NCBI GenBank assembly: GCA_020853525.1
Contig: JADYYS010000034.1
Span: forward strand, 1 to 36,252
Length of the DNA: 36,252 bases
Source: Ardenticatenales bacterium
GTDB lineage: Bacteria > Chloroflexota > Anaerolineae > Epilineales > Epilineaceae
Direction: 5' to 3'
Shown: positions 7,570 to 16,733 of the stretch, piece after piece
Layout of the letters: the number at the start of each line of letters is the position of its first letter
How positions within the stretch are numbered: the stretch's first letter is position 1
The notes under the pieces: generated by a model
What the model was told of the DNA's origin: nothing
The model's input: only the letters and a program-made list of their open reading frames with translations
Database searches by the model: none
Made by a program: the position numbers and the translations under genes

Positions 7570-8514
7570 ATGTCCAGTGACATCCTCATCCACGACGTCA
7601 TCGTCATCGGCTCCGGCCCCGCCGGCATGTCCGCCGCGCTGTATGCCGCCCGCGCGAACCTGGACACCAAGGTCATCGTCGGTCCGCAGTTGGGCGGCCA
7701 GGTGTCCATTACGTACGAGATCGACAACTACCTCGGCATCTACGAGGACCTGTCCGGCGAGGACCTGACGAAGCGGATGGTCGCGCACGTCGAGAAGTTC
7801 GGTGCCGAGTTGATCTACGACGAGGTAACGGGCATCGAGCTGGACGGCCCCGTGAAGACGGTCCGTACCTACAGCGGCGAGCTGAGGGCGCGGGCGGTCG
7901 TCGTCTCGGCCGGCGCGTCGGCGACGCTGCTCGGCGTGCCGGGTGAGGTCGAGTTCACCGGACGCGGCGTGAGCTACTGCGCCACATGCGACGGCGCGTT
8001 CTTCAAGGGCCACGACGTGCTCGTGGTGGGCGGCGGCGACAGCGCGATGGAGGAGGCGCTCTTCCTGACGCGCTTCGCGAACACCGTCCGCGTGATCCAC
8101 CGCCGCGATCAGCTGCGGGCCGGGCCGCAGCTCCAGGAGCGGGTGTTCGCCAACCCCAAGATCGCATTCATCTGGAACACCGTCATCGAGTCCATCGACG
8201 GGGATCGCGACGTGACGCGCGTCCACGTCCGCAACGTCGAGACGAACGAAACGTCGACGCTGGATGCGACGGGCGTGTTCGTCTTCATCGGCCACTACCC
8301 GAACTCCAATCTGTTCAAGGGCATCCTGGACATGGACGAGCACGGCTACCTCCAGATCGACGACCGGATGCGCACGAACCTTGCGGGCGTGTACGCCTGC
8401 GGCGAGATCGCCGATCCGACGTGGAAGCAGATCAGCACATCCGTGGGTCAGGGGGCGATGGCGGGAATGGCGGTGGAGACGTGGCTGGGGGCATTGGAGA
8501 GCCTGCCGGCCTGA
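7570..8514 (+). CDS. trxB: Thioredoxin reductase (NADPH, FAD)
   Basis: 314 residues, the usual length for low-molecular-weight thioredoxin reductase, which reduces thioredoxin with NADPH in the cytoplasm. Visible motifs: FAD-binding GSGPAG (14-19), redox pair CATC (Cys137, Cys140), NADPH-binding GGGDSA (154-159), the NADPH-specificity motif HRRDQLR (177-183), and the C-terminal FAD-contact region with ISTSVGQGAMAG. At 277-280 the family's usual 'GD' is CGEI, an Asp-to-Glu change at a position that contacts FAD; some TrxB-like proteins carry this. The start at 7570 is where homology begins; longer in-frame starts add only low-complexity residues. No clear Shine-Dalgarno precedes it. No thioredoxin gene is adjacent. 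A ferredoxin/flavodoxin-dependent variant is possible but the HRR motif argues for NADPH. Confidence 0.93.
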   Translation: MSSDILIHDVIVIGSGPAGMSAALYAARANLDTKVIVGPQLGGQVSITYEIDNYLGIYEDLSGEDLTKRMVAHVEKFGAELIYDEVTGIELDGPVKTVRTYSGELRARAVVVSAGASATLLGVPGEVEFTGRGVSYCATCDGAFFKGHDVLVVGGGDSAMEEALFLTRFANTVRVIHRRDQLRAGPQLQERVFANPKIAFIWNTVIESIDGDRDVTRVHVRNVETNETSTLDATGVFVFIGHYPNSNLFKGILDMDEHGYLQIDDRMRTNLAGVYACGEIADPTWKQISTSVGQGAMAGMAVETWLGALESLPA

Positions 8515-8651
8515 GGACGTCGCATCCCCAACGGCCCACGGCCCAACCCGCCCGACACGCGGGCGGGGCACATGCTGATGGTGGCGGCGACGGGGGCGGT
8601 CATCGGAGCCGTGAACGACATCGCAGACGACGTCGCAAGAGGGAGATCACG

Positions 8652-10100
8652 ATGTCACCCACGCTCGACGCCGTCGTCGTCGGCTCCGGCCCCAACGGCC
8701 TCGCCGCCGCCATCACCCTCGCCCGCGCCGGCCGGTCGGTGCGGGTATACGAAGCCAAGGCGACGATCGGCGGCGGGCTGCGGTCCGCCGAGCTGACGCT
8801 GCCCGGCTTCCGGCACGATCTCTGCTCGGCCGTCCACCCGCTGGCCCGCTCGTCGCCGTTCTTCCGCTGGGCGGGTCTCGAGGACTACGGGCTGGAGTGG
8901 TGCGAGCCCGACGTCCAGCTGGCCCACCCGCTGGACGACGGGACCGCGGTGGCGCTCTGGCGCGACATCGCCGCGACCGCCGACGGCCTCGGCGCCGATG
9001 CACGCGCCTACACGCGCCTCATGGGGCCGTTCGTCGATGCCTGGCCGGCGCTCATGCAGGCCACGCTCGGACCCGTGACCCGCGTCCCGCGCCACCCGCT
9101 CCTCCTCGCCCGCTTCGGCGCCGTCGCGCTGCGGTCCGCCGAAGGCGTTGCGCGGCGCACGTTCGCGGGCGAGCGGGCGCGGGCGCTGTTCGCGGGCCAC
9201 GCCACACACGCCGCGCTGCCGCTGGATCGGCTCTTCACCGCATCGTTCGGCATCATCCTGGGCGCAGCGGGCCACGCCGTCGGCTGGCCGGTCGCGCGCG
9301 GCGGGTCGCAGCAGATCGCGGACGCGATGGTGCGGTGCCTGACGGCGCTGGGCGGCGAGGTCGTCACCTCGTCGCCGATCGACGACATCGACCAGCTTCC
9401 GCATGCGGGCGCCTACGTGTTCGACGTGACGCCCGACCAGCTGCTCAAGATCGCCGGCGACCGCTTCGGCGGGCGGTTCGGCGCGCACTACCGCCGCCAG
9501 CTGGGCGGCTTCCGCCGCGGCAGCGCCGTCTTCAAGCTGGACTACGCGCTGTCCGAGCCCGTCCCGTGGACCGCACCCGAGTGCCGCCGCGCCGGCACGG
9601 TCCACGTCGGCGGGACGCTATCCGAGATCGCGCGCGCAGAGCACGATGTCGGCGCCGGCCGCGTGCCCGATCGTCCGTTCGTCATCGCCGCCCAGCAGAG
9701 CGTCGCGGACGATACGCGCGCGCCGGCCGGCCGCCACACGCTCTGGGCGTATGGCCACGTGCCGTTCGGCTGCGAGGTCGACCTGACGGATGCCATCGAA
9801 CGCCAGATCGAGCGGTTCGCACCGGGTTTCAAGGACGTCGTCCTGGCCCGCGTGACCACGCCGCCCGCCGGGATCGCGGCGCGGAACCGCAACAACGTCG
9901 GTGGGGACATCGGCGGCGGGTCGCACGACGGACTGCAGCTGTTCTTCCGGCCGGCGGTGCGCTGGAATCCGTACACGACGCCCGACCCGCGGATCTTCCT
10001 GTGCTCGGCGTCGACGCCGCCGGGAGCGGGGGTGCATGGGATGGGGGGGTATTGGGCGGCCAGGGCGGTGTTGCGGGGGCTGCGGGCTCGAGGTGCGTGA
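8652..10100 (+). CDS. Phytoene dehydrogenase-like FAD-dependent oxidoreductase
   Basis: 482 residues. The N-terminal Rossmann motif VVVGSGPNGLAAAITLARAG (9-28) is followed by VRVYEAKATIGGGLRS, typical of the CrtI/amine-oxidase-like flavoprotein family. WPVARGGSQQIADAM in the middle and the closing STPPGAGVHGMGGYWAA with its paired glycines also fit the family. GGGAG at 8640-8645 lies 6 nt before ATG 8652, supporting the start. It belongs to the NAD(P)/FAD oxidoreductase group often annotated 'phytoene desaturase family', whose members act on diverse hydrophobic substrates. No carotenoid genes (crtB, crtE) are nearby, so a role in carotenoid synthesis is not supported. It follows trxB by 137 bp on the same strand and may share its transcript. 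Confidence 0.88.
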   Translation: MSPTLDAVVVGSGPNGLAAAITLARAGRSVRVYEAKATIGGGLRSAELTLPGFRHDLCSAVHPLARSSPFFRWAGLEDYGLEWCEPDVQLAHPLDDGTAVALWRDIAATADGLGADARAYTRLMGPFVDAWPALMQATLGPVTRVPRHPLLLARFGAVALRSAEGVARRTFAGERARALFAGHATHAALPLDRLFTASFGIILGAAGHAVGWPVARGGSQQIADAMVRCLTALGGEVVTSSPIDDIDQLPHAGAYVFDVTPDQLLKIAGDRFGGRFGAHYRRQLGGFRRGSAVFKLDYALSEPVPWTAPECRRAGTVHVGGTLSEIARAEHDVGAGRVPDRPFVIAAQQSVADDTRAPAGRHTLWAYGHVPFGCEVDLTDAIERQIERFAPGFKDVVLARVTTPPAGIAARNRNNVGGDIGGGSHDGLQLFFRPAVRWNPYTTPDPRIFLCSASTPPGAGVHGMGGYWAARAVLRGLRARGA

Positions 10101-10279
10101 GGAACCGGGACACGGGCGTTGCCGCGGCCTCTTCAATCGCCACCGCCCCTTCCCCCAGCCCCGCGTTGACCACTCCGCATCCCCTCGGCACAATCCGGCC
10201 CCTTCGTGCGTATAGTCCCGCCGGTGTCCGAGTTTGCCCATCTTCGCCCCCCGCCCGCAGCCCGCCCGAGGAGCCACGC

Positions 10280-13200
10280 ATGTTCGCCCCCCGCACAACC
10301 AGCACCCCCACCCGTCATTTCGCAGCTGCCCGGGGCTCGTCCCCGCGCCCGGCGCTCCACCGCCCCTTCGCCCTCGCCGCCGCCCTCCTCGCCCTCGCCG
10401 GGTTCACCGCCGCCTGCCGACCCACGCCGCCCCCCGGTGAGACGCCCGTCCCCGACGAGGGCCCGGCCGTCACGATCACCGGCGCGTGTGCCGGCGAGCA
10501 GACGATCGAGCCGGCGGCCGAGGCCGGCCCGAAGGACTGGGCCGACATCCAGCCTCCCGAGCGCACGCCGTGCTTCCGCCTGACGGCAACCGACGCCGGC
10601 GACGACGGCATGGTCGCGCCCGAGACCGCGTTCGTCCTGGAGTCGGCCGAGGCGCTGTCACCCGACGAGGTCGCGGCGCTGATCACGATCACGCCGCCCG
10701 TAGATGTCGACGTGGCCAAGGACAAGCCGGCGACGGCGGACGGCGGGCCGTCGGATGCCGCGGAGCACGTTCACGTCGCGTCCACCATCCGCTGGCTCGA
10801 CGCTCTCGCCCGCACAGCCCACGCCCAGTCCCTCGACAACCGCTACCGGATCACGCCCACGTCGCCGCTCGCTCCCGGCGTCGTCTACCGGATCGATCTC
10901 AAGCGCGCGTCGCCGGCCGCATCAAAGGCGGTGACGTCGTCGGCGGATCCAAGCGACGCCGCCCCGAGCCTCCGCAGCTGGGCCTTCCAGACCCGCGCCC
11001 CGCTGGCCGTCGTCCATACCCTCCCGACCGACAGGTCGACGTGGGTGCCGACGGACACCGGGATCGAGTTCGCCTTCAACCGTGAGGGCGTGTCGGCCGA
11101 GGCCGTCGAGGCGGCGTTCCGCATCGAGCCGGCCACCCCGGGCCGTTTCGAGCAGCACAAGCGGACGGTCGTCTTCGTCCCGACGCGCCTGCTCACGAAC
11201 ACGCTCTATACCGTGCGGCTGGCGGCCGGCGTCGCCGGGCCGGGCGATGCGCGGACCGCCGCGCCGACCGTCTTCCAGTTCCAGACCCGCCGGCCGGAGG
11301 GCGAAGACCGGGTGAACCCCAGCGTCATGCCGGCACTCGACTTCCGCCGCCCGCTCTGGGAGAGCCCGACGGACGAGGCGCCGGTCGTCGGCCTGTTCCG
11401 CCGCGTGGACGAAACCGTCGCCCTCGAGCAAGCCGACGTCCAGGTCTACCGCTATGCGTCGGCCGACGCCTTCTCGGCCGCCATCGGCCGCTTCCAGGGC
11501 CTCCCGCGCTGGGCCGACGTCGCCGCCGGCGCGACGCTCGACACCGTCGGCGCGACGCCGGTCTTCACGTTCACCGCGCCGCTCGCCCAGCAGGGCGACT
11601 TCGGCGAGCTCGCCGTCCAGTTCCCGGAGCCGCTCGAGCCCGGCAACTATCTGCTCGGCGTCACCGTCGACGGCTACCCCGTCCCGGCCGGCGGCTGGCT
11701 GCAAGTGACGGACGTGGCCGCGTACGCCGCCGTCAGCGCCGGCAAGCTGGCCGTCTGGGTGAACGACCTGGCGACGGGCGAGCCGCTCGAGGGCGCCGCT
11801 CTCACGGACGGCGACGGCGAGGCGGCCGGCGAGACGGGCACGGACGGTGTCGCGTTCGTCGACACGCCGCCGTCCGTCCTGACGACGGTCGACGCCGGCA
11901 TGGACTGGGCGCGCACCGCGACGACCGGCACGCTGTCCGTGACGGCTCCCGACGGCCGGAGCGCGGTCGTCCCGCTCGGTGACGCGTTCTTCTCGTTCGG
12001 CGGCGGGTTCCGGGACAGCTTCTTCGGCGGCCGTAGCCCCGAGGGCCGCTACTGGCGCTATCTGTACACGGATCGCCAGCTCTACCGCCTGAGCGATACC
12101 GTTCACTTCTGGGGCGTCGCCCGCGCCCGTGACGGCGCCGACGACGTCGAAACCGTGACCGTCGAGATCGCCGGCGGCGACTGGAGCGGGTTCGACTACC
12201 GCCCGATCGCCATCGCCCGGACCACCGTCGTGCCCGATGCGGCCGGCGTCTACTCGGGCGAGCTCACGTTCAGCGGCGCGTCGCCCAGCTGGTACACGCT
12301 CAAGGCGCGCGTCGACGGCCAGCTGATCAGCCAGGTGCCGATGGCCATCGAGGACATCGTCGTGCCGGCCTACCACCTGGACGTGCAGACGTCCCGCCGC
12401 GCCCTCATGGTCGGGGAGCCCTTCTCGGCCACCGTCACCGCCGCGTTCTTCGATGGCACACCGGCCTCGGGCGTCGACATCATCGCCGGCTTCGAGGGCG
12501 ACGAGCGGATGATCGCCACCGGCGCGGACGGCACCGCCTCGTGGACGCTCACCGCCCCGCAGCGGACGGACGCCGCCTGGCAGGGCTACGGGACGACGTA
12601 CCTGAGCGCCCGCGCCGCGTCCGGCGAGGAGGGCGATATCGGCGCGACCGCCTTCCTGAGCGTCTTCACCGGTGCGAACGCGCTGAAGGTCGAGGGTGCT
12701 CTCACGGCGGACGCGACGGACCCCGTCAGCCGCACCGCCGCCGTCAGCGGCACCGTTCACGCGCTCGACCTCTCGCGCCTGAACGGACACGTCCTCACCG
12801 CGCCGGACGACTTCTACGGCGACATCATGCCCGGGGCGGACGTGACGGTGCGCGTGACCGAGACCGAGCAGGTGCGCATCGAGACCGGCGAGCGCTACGA
12901 CTTCATCGCCAAGGAGGTCGTCAAGACGTACCGCTACGACTCCGTCCAGCGTGCCGTCGGCCCGTTCGCGACCACGGCGGACGAGAACGGCCGCTTCAAC
13001 CTGACGTTCCCGGCCCGGAGCGACCGCTCGTACGAGGCGATCGTGGCGGTGGCGGACGACGACGGGCGGATCACGGAGCGGCGGATCTGGATCGGTATCA
13101 CGTACCTCAGCGACCCGGGCGAGCCCTTGACCCTCATCTCCGATGCGGACGCCTCGCAGAGCAAGGTCTACCGCGTGGGCGACGAGGTATCGCTGCGCGT

Positions 13201-15760
13201 CGAGGCCGGTGGCGCGCCCGTCGAGGGCGGCCGCTTCCTCTTCCTGCGCGCCCGCAACGGCCTGCAGGACTACACGCTGACCGACGAGCCGCGCTTTGCC
13301 TTCGACTTCGAGGACACGCATGTCCCCAACGTCCACACCCTGACCGCCCGCTTCGACGGGCGGACCTACCGCGAGACCGCGTGGGGCCACGATGCGCGCT
13401 ACGACGCGTCCGAACGCCGCCTCAGCGTGGCCGTCGGCGCCGCCGAGCCGAGCTACGGCCCCGGCGACGACGCGACCGTCGGCGTGACGGTGACGAATGT
13501 CGCCGGCGATCCCGTCGCCGATGCCTCCGTCCTCGTCAGCGCGGTCGACGCGGCGATCATCCAGATGCAGGGCGCGGTCGAGCGGCCCGACCCGCTGACC
13601 GCGCTCTACGAGAGCGCGCCGGCCGGCGTGCTCCGCACCTACACGTCGCACGTCGTCCCGAAGGGCACGGCGGGCGCCGAGGGCGGCGGCGGGGGCGGCG
13701 ACCGCCAGCTGTTCGAGGACACGTCCCTCTTCGCGCGCCTGACGACGGACGAGAGCGGCCGCGCCGAGGCGACGTTCACGCTGCCGGACAACCTGACGAC
13801 GTGGGTCGTCACGAGCCTGGCCGCCACGACGGACCGCGAGGCCGGCAGCGGCTTCGGCGTCGTGACGGTCTCCAAGCCGCTGTTCGTGGACGCGACGCTG
13901 AACCGGACGTACGTCACGGCCGACGCGCCCGAGATCCGGCTGCGCGCGTTCGGCACCGGCCTGGGCGAGGGCGGCCCGGTCTCGTTCACCGTCGCCTCCG
14001 ACACGCTGCTGGACGCGCCGATCGAAGTGGGCGGCGACGCCTTCACGCCGGCGCTCGTGCCGCTCGGCGACCTCGCGCTCGGCACGCACAAGCTGCGCCT
14101 GACGGCCCGCGCCGGCGACCTCGAAGATACCCTCGTCCGCGAGGTCACCGTTCTGCCCTCCCGCCTCTCGCGCGTCGTGGCCGAGACGAAGACGCTCGCC
14201 AAGGGCGATGTGGCCGACCTCGGCGCGGCCGGCGACGGCGCCGTCCAGGTCGTCATCGCGGACGCGAACCGCGGCGGGCTGTACGGCGAAATCGCCGCGC
14301 TGGCCGACTCGCAGAGCGACCGCCTGGACGACATCGTCGCCCGCGCCGTCGCGCAGGACCTGCTGGTGGACGGCTTCGGCGAGCCGCCGGCCGTCGTGGT
14401 CGACCTGCGCTCGACGACCTACCAGACAGCGACGGGCGGCCTCAGCCTGTTCCCGTACAGCGCCCCCGACATCGCGCTCTCGGCCGATGTCGCCCTGGCG
14501 GCGCCGGACAGGTTCGGCCGCCAGGGCCTGGTCCAGGCGTTCCGCGCCGCGCTCGAGGCGCCCGACATCGCCCGCGAAGACGCGATCGTCACGCTCCGCG
14601 GCCTGGCCGCACTCGGTGAGCCCGTCCTCGCGGACGTGAAGACGCTCCTCGACGCCGGACCCGAGCTCGATGCGCCGCTCTCCCCCGTCGAGCACCTCGA
14701 CCTCGGCCTCGCCGCCGCGCTCCTGGGCGACCAGGACGCCGCCGAGAACGCCTATCGCGCCGTACTGGCCGACCACGGCCGGCTCCGTGGCCTGACGGCC
14801 CGGATCGACAACGGCGTCGATTCGGACGACGTCCTCGTGGCCACCGCCCGCGCCGCCGTCCTCGGCGCGCTGCTCGGCGACGACCTGGCGCCGGCGCTCC
14901 ACGCCCACGCCTCCGCCAACCCGGCCAAGGAGGTCGCCCTGGCTGTCTGGCACGCCGCCTACCTGCGCGCCGCGCTGCCGCGGCTGGCCACGACCGAGGC
15001 CGAGATCCGCTACGCGCTGCCCGACGGCGAGCAGACCGTCACGCTCACCCGCGGCGAGACCGTCGTCCTCCACCTCACGAAGGCGATGCGCACCGCGCTC
15101 GACCTGCGCGTCCTGGACGGCGCCGCCAGCGTCACCGTCGTCCGCCGTGAGGCGTACGTCGCCGACGCCGGCGACGCCGATCCGGACCTCGGCCTCGACC
15201 GCACCTTCGGCCACCGCGGGACACTCCCGCCGCCGGTCGGGCCCGAGGGCGAGGGCGTCGATGGCGGCGCATCCGGCGAGGGCGACGCCGCGGCGGATGT
15301 CGATGGCGACGACATCGCCGTGTCCAGCCCCGTCACGGCCACGGACGGGGTCTCGGCGACGACGGCCGCCGGCATCATGTCCGCGTTCGACGAGGGTGAC
15401 CTGCTGGTGATCACGCTCGCACCGCGCCTCGGGCCAAAGGCCGCTGCCGGGTGCTACCAGGTCAGCGACCTCCTGCCGTCCGGCCTCCGCCCGGTGACCT
15501 CCCGGCTGATCCCGGGCGGCTATGTGCCGGAGTCCGACATCGTCTACCCGTACGCCATCGAGGGCCAGCGCGTCAGCTTCTGCGCCTGGCCGGACGAGGA
15601 CGGCCAGGTCGACCCGATCCGCTACCTGGCCCGCGCCTTCGCGCCCGGCCGCTACGCCGCCGAGCCGGCGATCATCCAGGCGCAGTCCGCGCCCGACCGC
15701 CAGGCGCTGTCCAGCCCGGCGACGATCGAGATCCGGCCGCGCGGCGAAGCCGTGCCCTGA
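10280..15760 (+). CDS. Alpha-2-macroglobulin-family protein, thioester motif absent, predicted lipoprotein
   Basis: 1826 residues; GAGGAG 6 nt before ATG 10280 supports the start and a TATAGT element lies at 10211-10216. The N-terminus has a hydrophobic segment (29-42) and FTAAC with Cys46 as a likely but degenerate lipobox, then a Pro-rich spacer, so it is probably a lipoprotein. Ig-like/MG domains follow: an MG2-type start near residue 595 (TDRQLYRLSDTVHFWG), and the A2M core at about 1149-1224 (TFTLPDNLTTWVVTSLAATT, SKPLFVDATLNRTYV). At about 1338-1360, where a CGEQ/CLEQ thioester would be expected, the sequence reads AALADSQSDRLDDIVARA with no Cys. Bacterial A2Ms are thought to trap proteases in the envelope; thioester-less forms exist (YfaS-type). 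No pbpC-like partner gene is adjacent. The helical C-terminal half (about 1330-1600) is alpha-solenoid-like. Confidence 0.9.
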   Translation: MFAPRTTSTPTRHFAAARGSSPRPALHRPFALAAALLALAGFTAACRPTPPPGETPVPDEGPAVTITGACAGEQTIEPAAEAGPKDWADIQPPERTPCFRLTATDAGDDGMVAPETAFVLESAEALSPDEVAALITITPPVDVDVAKDKPATADGGPSDAAEHVHVASTIRWLDALARTAHAQSLDNRYRITPTSPLAPGVVYRIDLKRASPAASKAVTSSADPSDAAPSLRSWAFQTRAPLAVVHTLPTDRSTWVPTDTGIEFAFNREGVSAEAVEAAFRIEPATPGRFEQHKRTVVFVPTRLLTNTLYTVRLAAGVAGPGDARTAAPTVFQFQTRRPEGEDRVNPSVMPALDFRRPLWESPTDEAPVVGLFRRVDETVALEQADVQVYRYASADAFSAAIGRFQGLPRWADVAAGATLDTVGATPVFTFTAPLAQQGDFGELAVQFPEPLEPGNYLLGVTVDGYPVPAGGWLQVTDVAAYAAVSAGKLAVWVNDLATGEPLEGAALTDGDGEAAGETGTDGVAFVDTPPSVLTTVDAGMDWARTATTGTLSVTAPDGRSAVVPLGDAFFSFGGGFRDSFFGGRSPEGRYWRYLYTDRQLYRLSDTVHFWGVARARDGADDVETVTVEIAGGDWSGFDYRPIAIARTTVVPDAAGVYSGELTFSGASPSWYTLKARVDGQLISQVPMAIEDIVVPAYHLDVQTSRRALMVGEPFSATVTAAFFDGTPASGVDIIAGFEGDERMIATGADGTASWTLTAPQRTDAAWQGYGTTYLSARAASGEEGDIGATAFLSVFTGANALKVEGALTADATDPVSRTAAVSGTVHALDLSRLNGHVLTAPDDFYGDIMPGADVTVRVTETEQVRIETGERYDFIAKEVVKTYRYDSVQRAVGPFATTADENGRFNLTFPARSDRSYEAIVAVADDDGRITERRIWIGITYLSDPGEPLTLISDADASQSKVYRVGDEVSLRVEAGGAPVEGGRFLFLRARNGLQDYTLTDEPRFAFDFEDTHVPNVHTLTARFDGRTYRETAWGHDARYDASERRLSVAVGAAEPSYGPGDDATVGVTVTNVAGDPVADASVLVSAVDAAIIQMQGAVERPDPLTALYESAPAGVLRTYTSHVVPKGTAGAEGGGGGGDRQLFEDTSLFARLTTDESGRAEATFTLPDNLTTWVVTSLAATTDREAGSGFGVVTVSKPLFVDATLNRTYVTADAPEIRLRAFGTGLGEGGPVSFTVASDTLLDAPIEVGGDAFTPALVPLGDLALGTHKLRLTARAGDLEDTLVREVTVLPSRLSRVVAETKTLAKGDVADLGAAGDGAVQVVIADANRGGLYGEIAALADSQSDRLDDIVARAVAQDLLVDGFGEPPAVVVDLRSTTYQTATGGLSLFPYSAPDIALSADVALAAPDRFGRQGLVQAFRAALEAPDIAREDAIVTLRGLAALGEPVLADVKTLLDAGPELDAPLSPVEHLDLGLAAALLGDQDAAENAYRAVLADHGRLRGLTARIDNGVDSDDVLVATARAAVLGALLGDDLAPALHAHASANPAKEVALAVWHAAYLRAALPRLATTEAEIRYALPDGEQTVTLTRGETVVLHLTKAMRTALDLRVLDGAASVTVVRREAYVADAGDADPDLGLDRTFGHRGTLPPPVGPEGEGVDGGASGEGDAAADVDGDDIAVSSPVTATDGVSATTAAGIMSAFDEGDLLVITLAPRLGPKAAAGCYQVSDLLPSGLRPVTSRLIPGGYVPESDIVYPYAIEGQRVSFCAWPDEDGQVDPIRYLARAFAPGRYAAEPAIIQAQSAPDRQALSSPATIEIRPRGEAVP

Positions 15761-16732
15761 AGAGCGCGCGGCGCCGCTGCCGCCGCGATCGTCCCGCGCC
15801 CGGCCGGCGCGCCGCCTGACACGCGCGCGCTGGCCGAGGCGCGATTCGCCGCCGCCCGCCTCGGCTGGCCCTCGCCGGCCGGCTGCCGCGTCGTCGTCGT
15901 ACCGCACCACGATCTGGCCGGGTCGCTCATCGCGGCGGGGCTGCGGTCGGTGCTGGGGGATGGCGGGGCGTCGGGCGGTGCCGTGTCGAACAGGGTTGGC
16001 CCGACACCGGGCGCCGGCCCGACATCGAGTGTTGACGCGACATCGAGTGTTGGCGCGACAACGGACGCGGCATCGACGTCGTTCCCTGCCGCGAAGTACC
16101 GCATCGTCCTCATCGGCGTCGACCACGCGCGCGCCAGCCCCGCCACGGCCGCGACGAGCGCGCGCCCGTGGCAGCTTCCGGACGGTGTCGTCGTGAACGT
16201 CGACGGCCCGATGGTGGGCGGGCTCATCACGTCGCGCGCGTCCGTCGAGGCGGGCGATCTGCTTGCGGCGGAGCACTCGATCTCGGGGCTGGTGCCGTTC
16301 GTCGCCGCGGCGGCGCCGGGGGCGGTGATCGTACCGCTGGCGGTGCGCCCGAACGCGGCGCCGGCGGACGTGCGGGCGCTCGCGGCGGCGCTCGACATCG
16401 ACGACCCATCGACGCGCGTTGTCGCCGCGGTGGACTTCGCGCACGGCCTTTCCGTGGCCGAGACGGCGGCCAACGGCCGCACCGCCGTCGCCGTGCTGGC
16501 CGCGCTGGACGTCGACGCGGTCGGGCGGTGGGACGACGCGTACGCGGACGGGCGCGGAGCGCTGCAGCTGGCGATGGAGCTGGCCGAGCGCGCCGGCGCG
16601 ACGAGCTGGACGACGTTGGCGGTGACGGACGCGTCGGCGTTGACGGGGTGGGCCGGCGGCGGCGTGACCGGATACGTGGTGGGGTGTTGGGGGGAGAGGG
16701 CCGCAGGCGGCGCGCTGCTGCGATATCCATAG
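15761..16732 (+). CDS. MEMO-family (AmmeMemoRadiSam B-like) domain without a normal start codon
   Basis: The frame continues directly after the TGA (15758-15760) of the A2M gene and ends in TAG at 16730-16732. It shows MEMO landmarks in order: VVVVPHHDLAGSL (about 15892-15930; family 'PHAGY..SG'), IVLIGVDHARA (family 'GPNH'), AEHSISGLVPF (family 'EHSLEVQLPF') and VVAAVDFAHGLSV (family 'SSDFSHY'). The late family Cys-Gly is replaced by ADGRG. MEMO proteins are related to non-haem iron dioxygenases and often neighbour AMMECR1 and radical-SAM genes; neither is seen here. No ATG, GTG or TTG lies between the A2M stop and the HH motif; the first, GTG 15950, would delete that motif. A non-standard start, TGA readthrough or a sequence error must be invoked. 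A Ser/Thr-rich insertion with repeated SSVxAT lies near 16015-16080. The coordinates give the open frame, not a proven start. Confidence 0.65.
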   Translation, partial: RARGAAAAAIVPRPAGAPPDTRALAEARFAAARLGWPSPAGCRVVVVPHHDLAGSLIAAGLRSVLGDGGASGGAVSNRVGPTPGAGPTSSVDATSSVGATTDAASTSFPAAKYRIVLIGVDHARASPATAATSARPWQLPDGVVVNVDGPMVGGLITSRASVEAGDLLAAEHSISGLVPFVAAAAPGAVIVPLAVRPNAAPADVRALAAALDIDDPSTRVVAAVDFAHGLSVAETAANGRTAVAVLAALDVDAVGRWDDAYADGRGALQLAMELAERAGATSWTTLAVTDASALTGWAGGGVTGYVVGCWGERAAGGALLRYP

Positions 16733-16733
16733 A

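Noticed and set aside
8652-10100. Carotenoid biosynthesis locus
   Set aside because: The oxidoreductase belongs to the phytoene-dehydrogenase-like family but no phytoene synthase or prenyltransferase gene is nearby, and the family has many other substrates.
15950-16732. GTG 15950 as the true start of the MEMO-like gene
   Set aside because: It would remove the conserved PHH region that precedes it in the same frame, leaving an incomplete active site.
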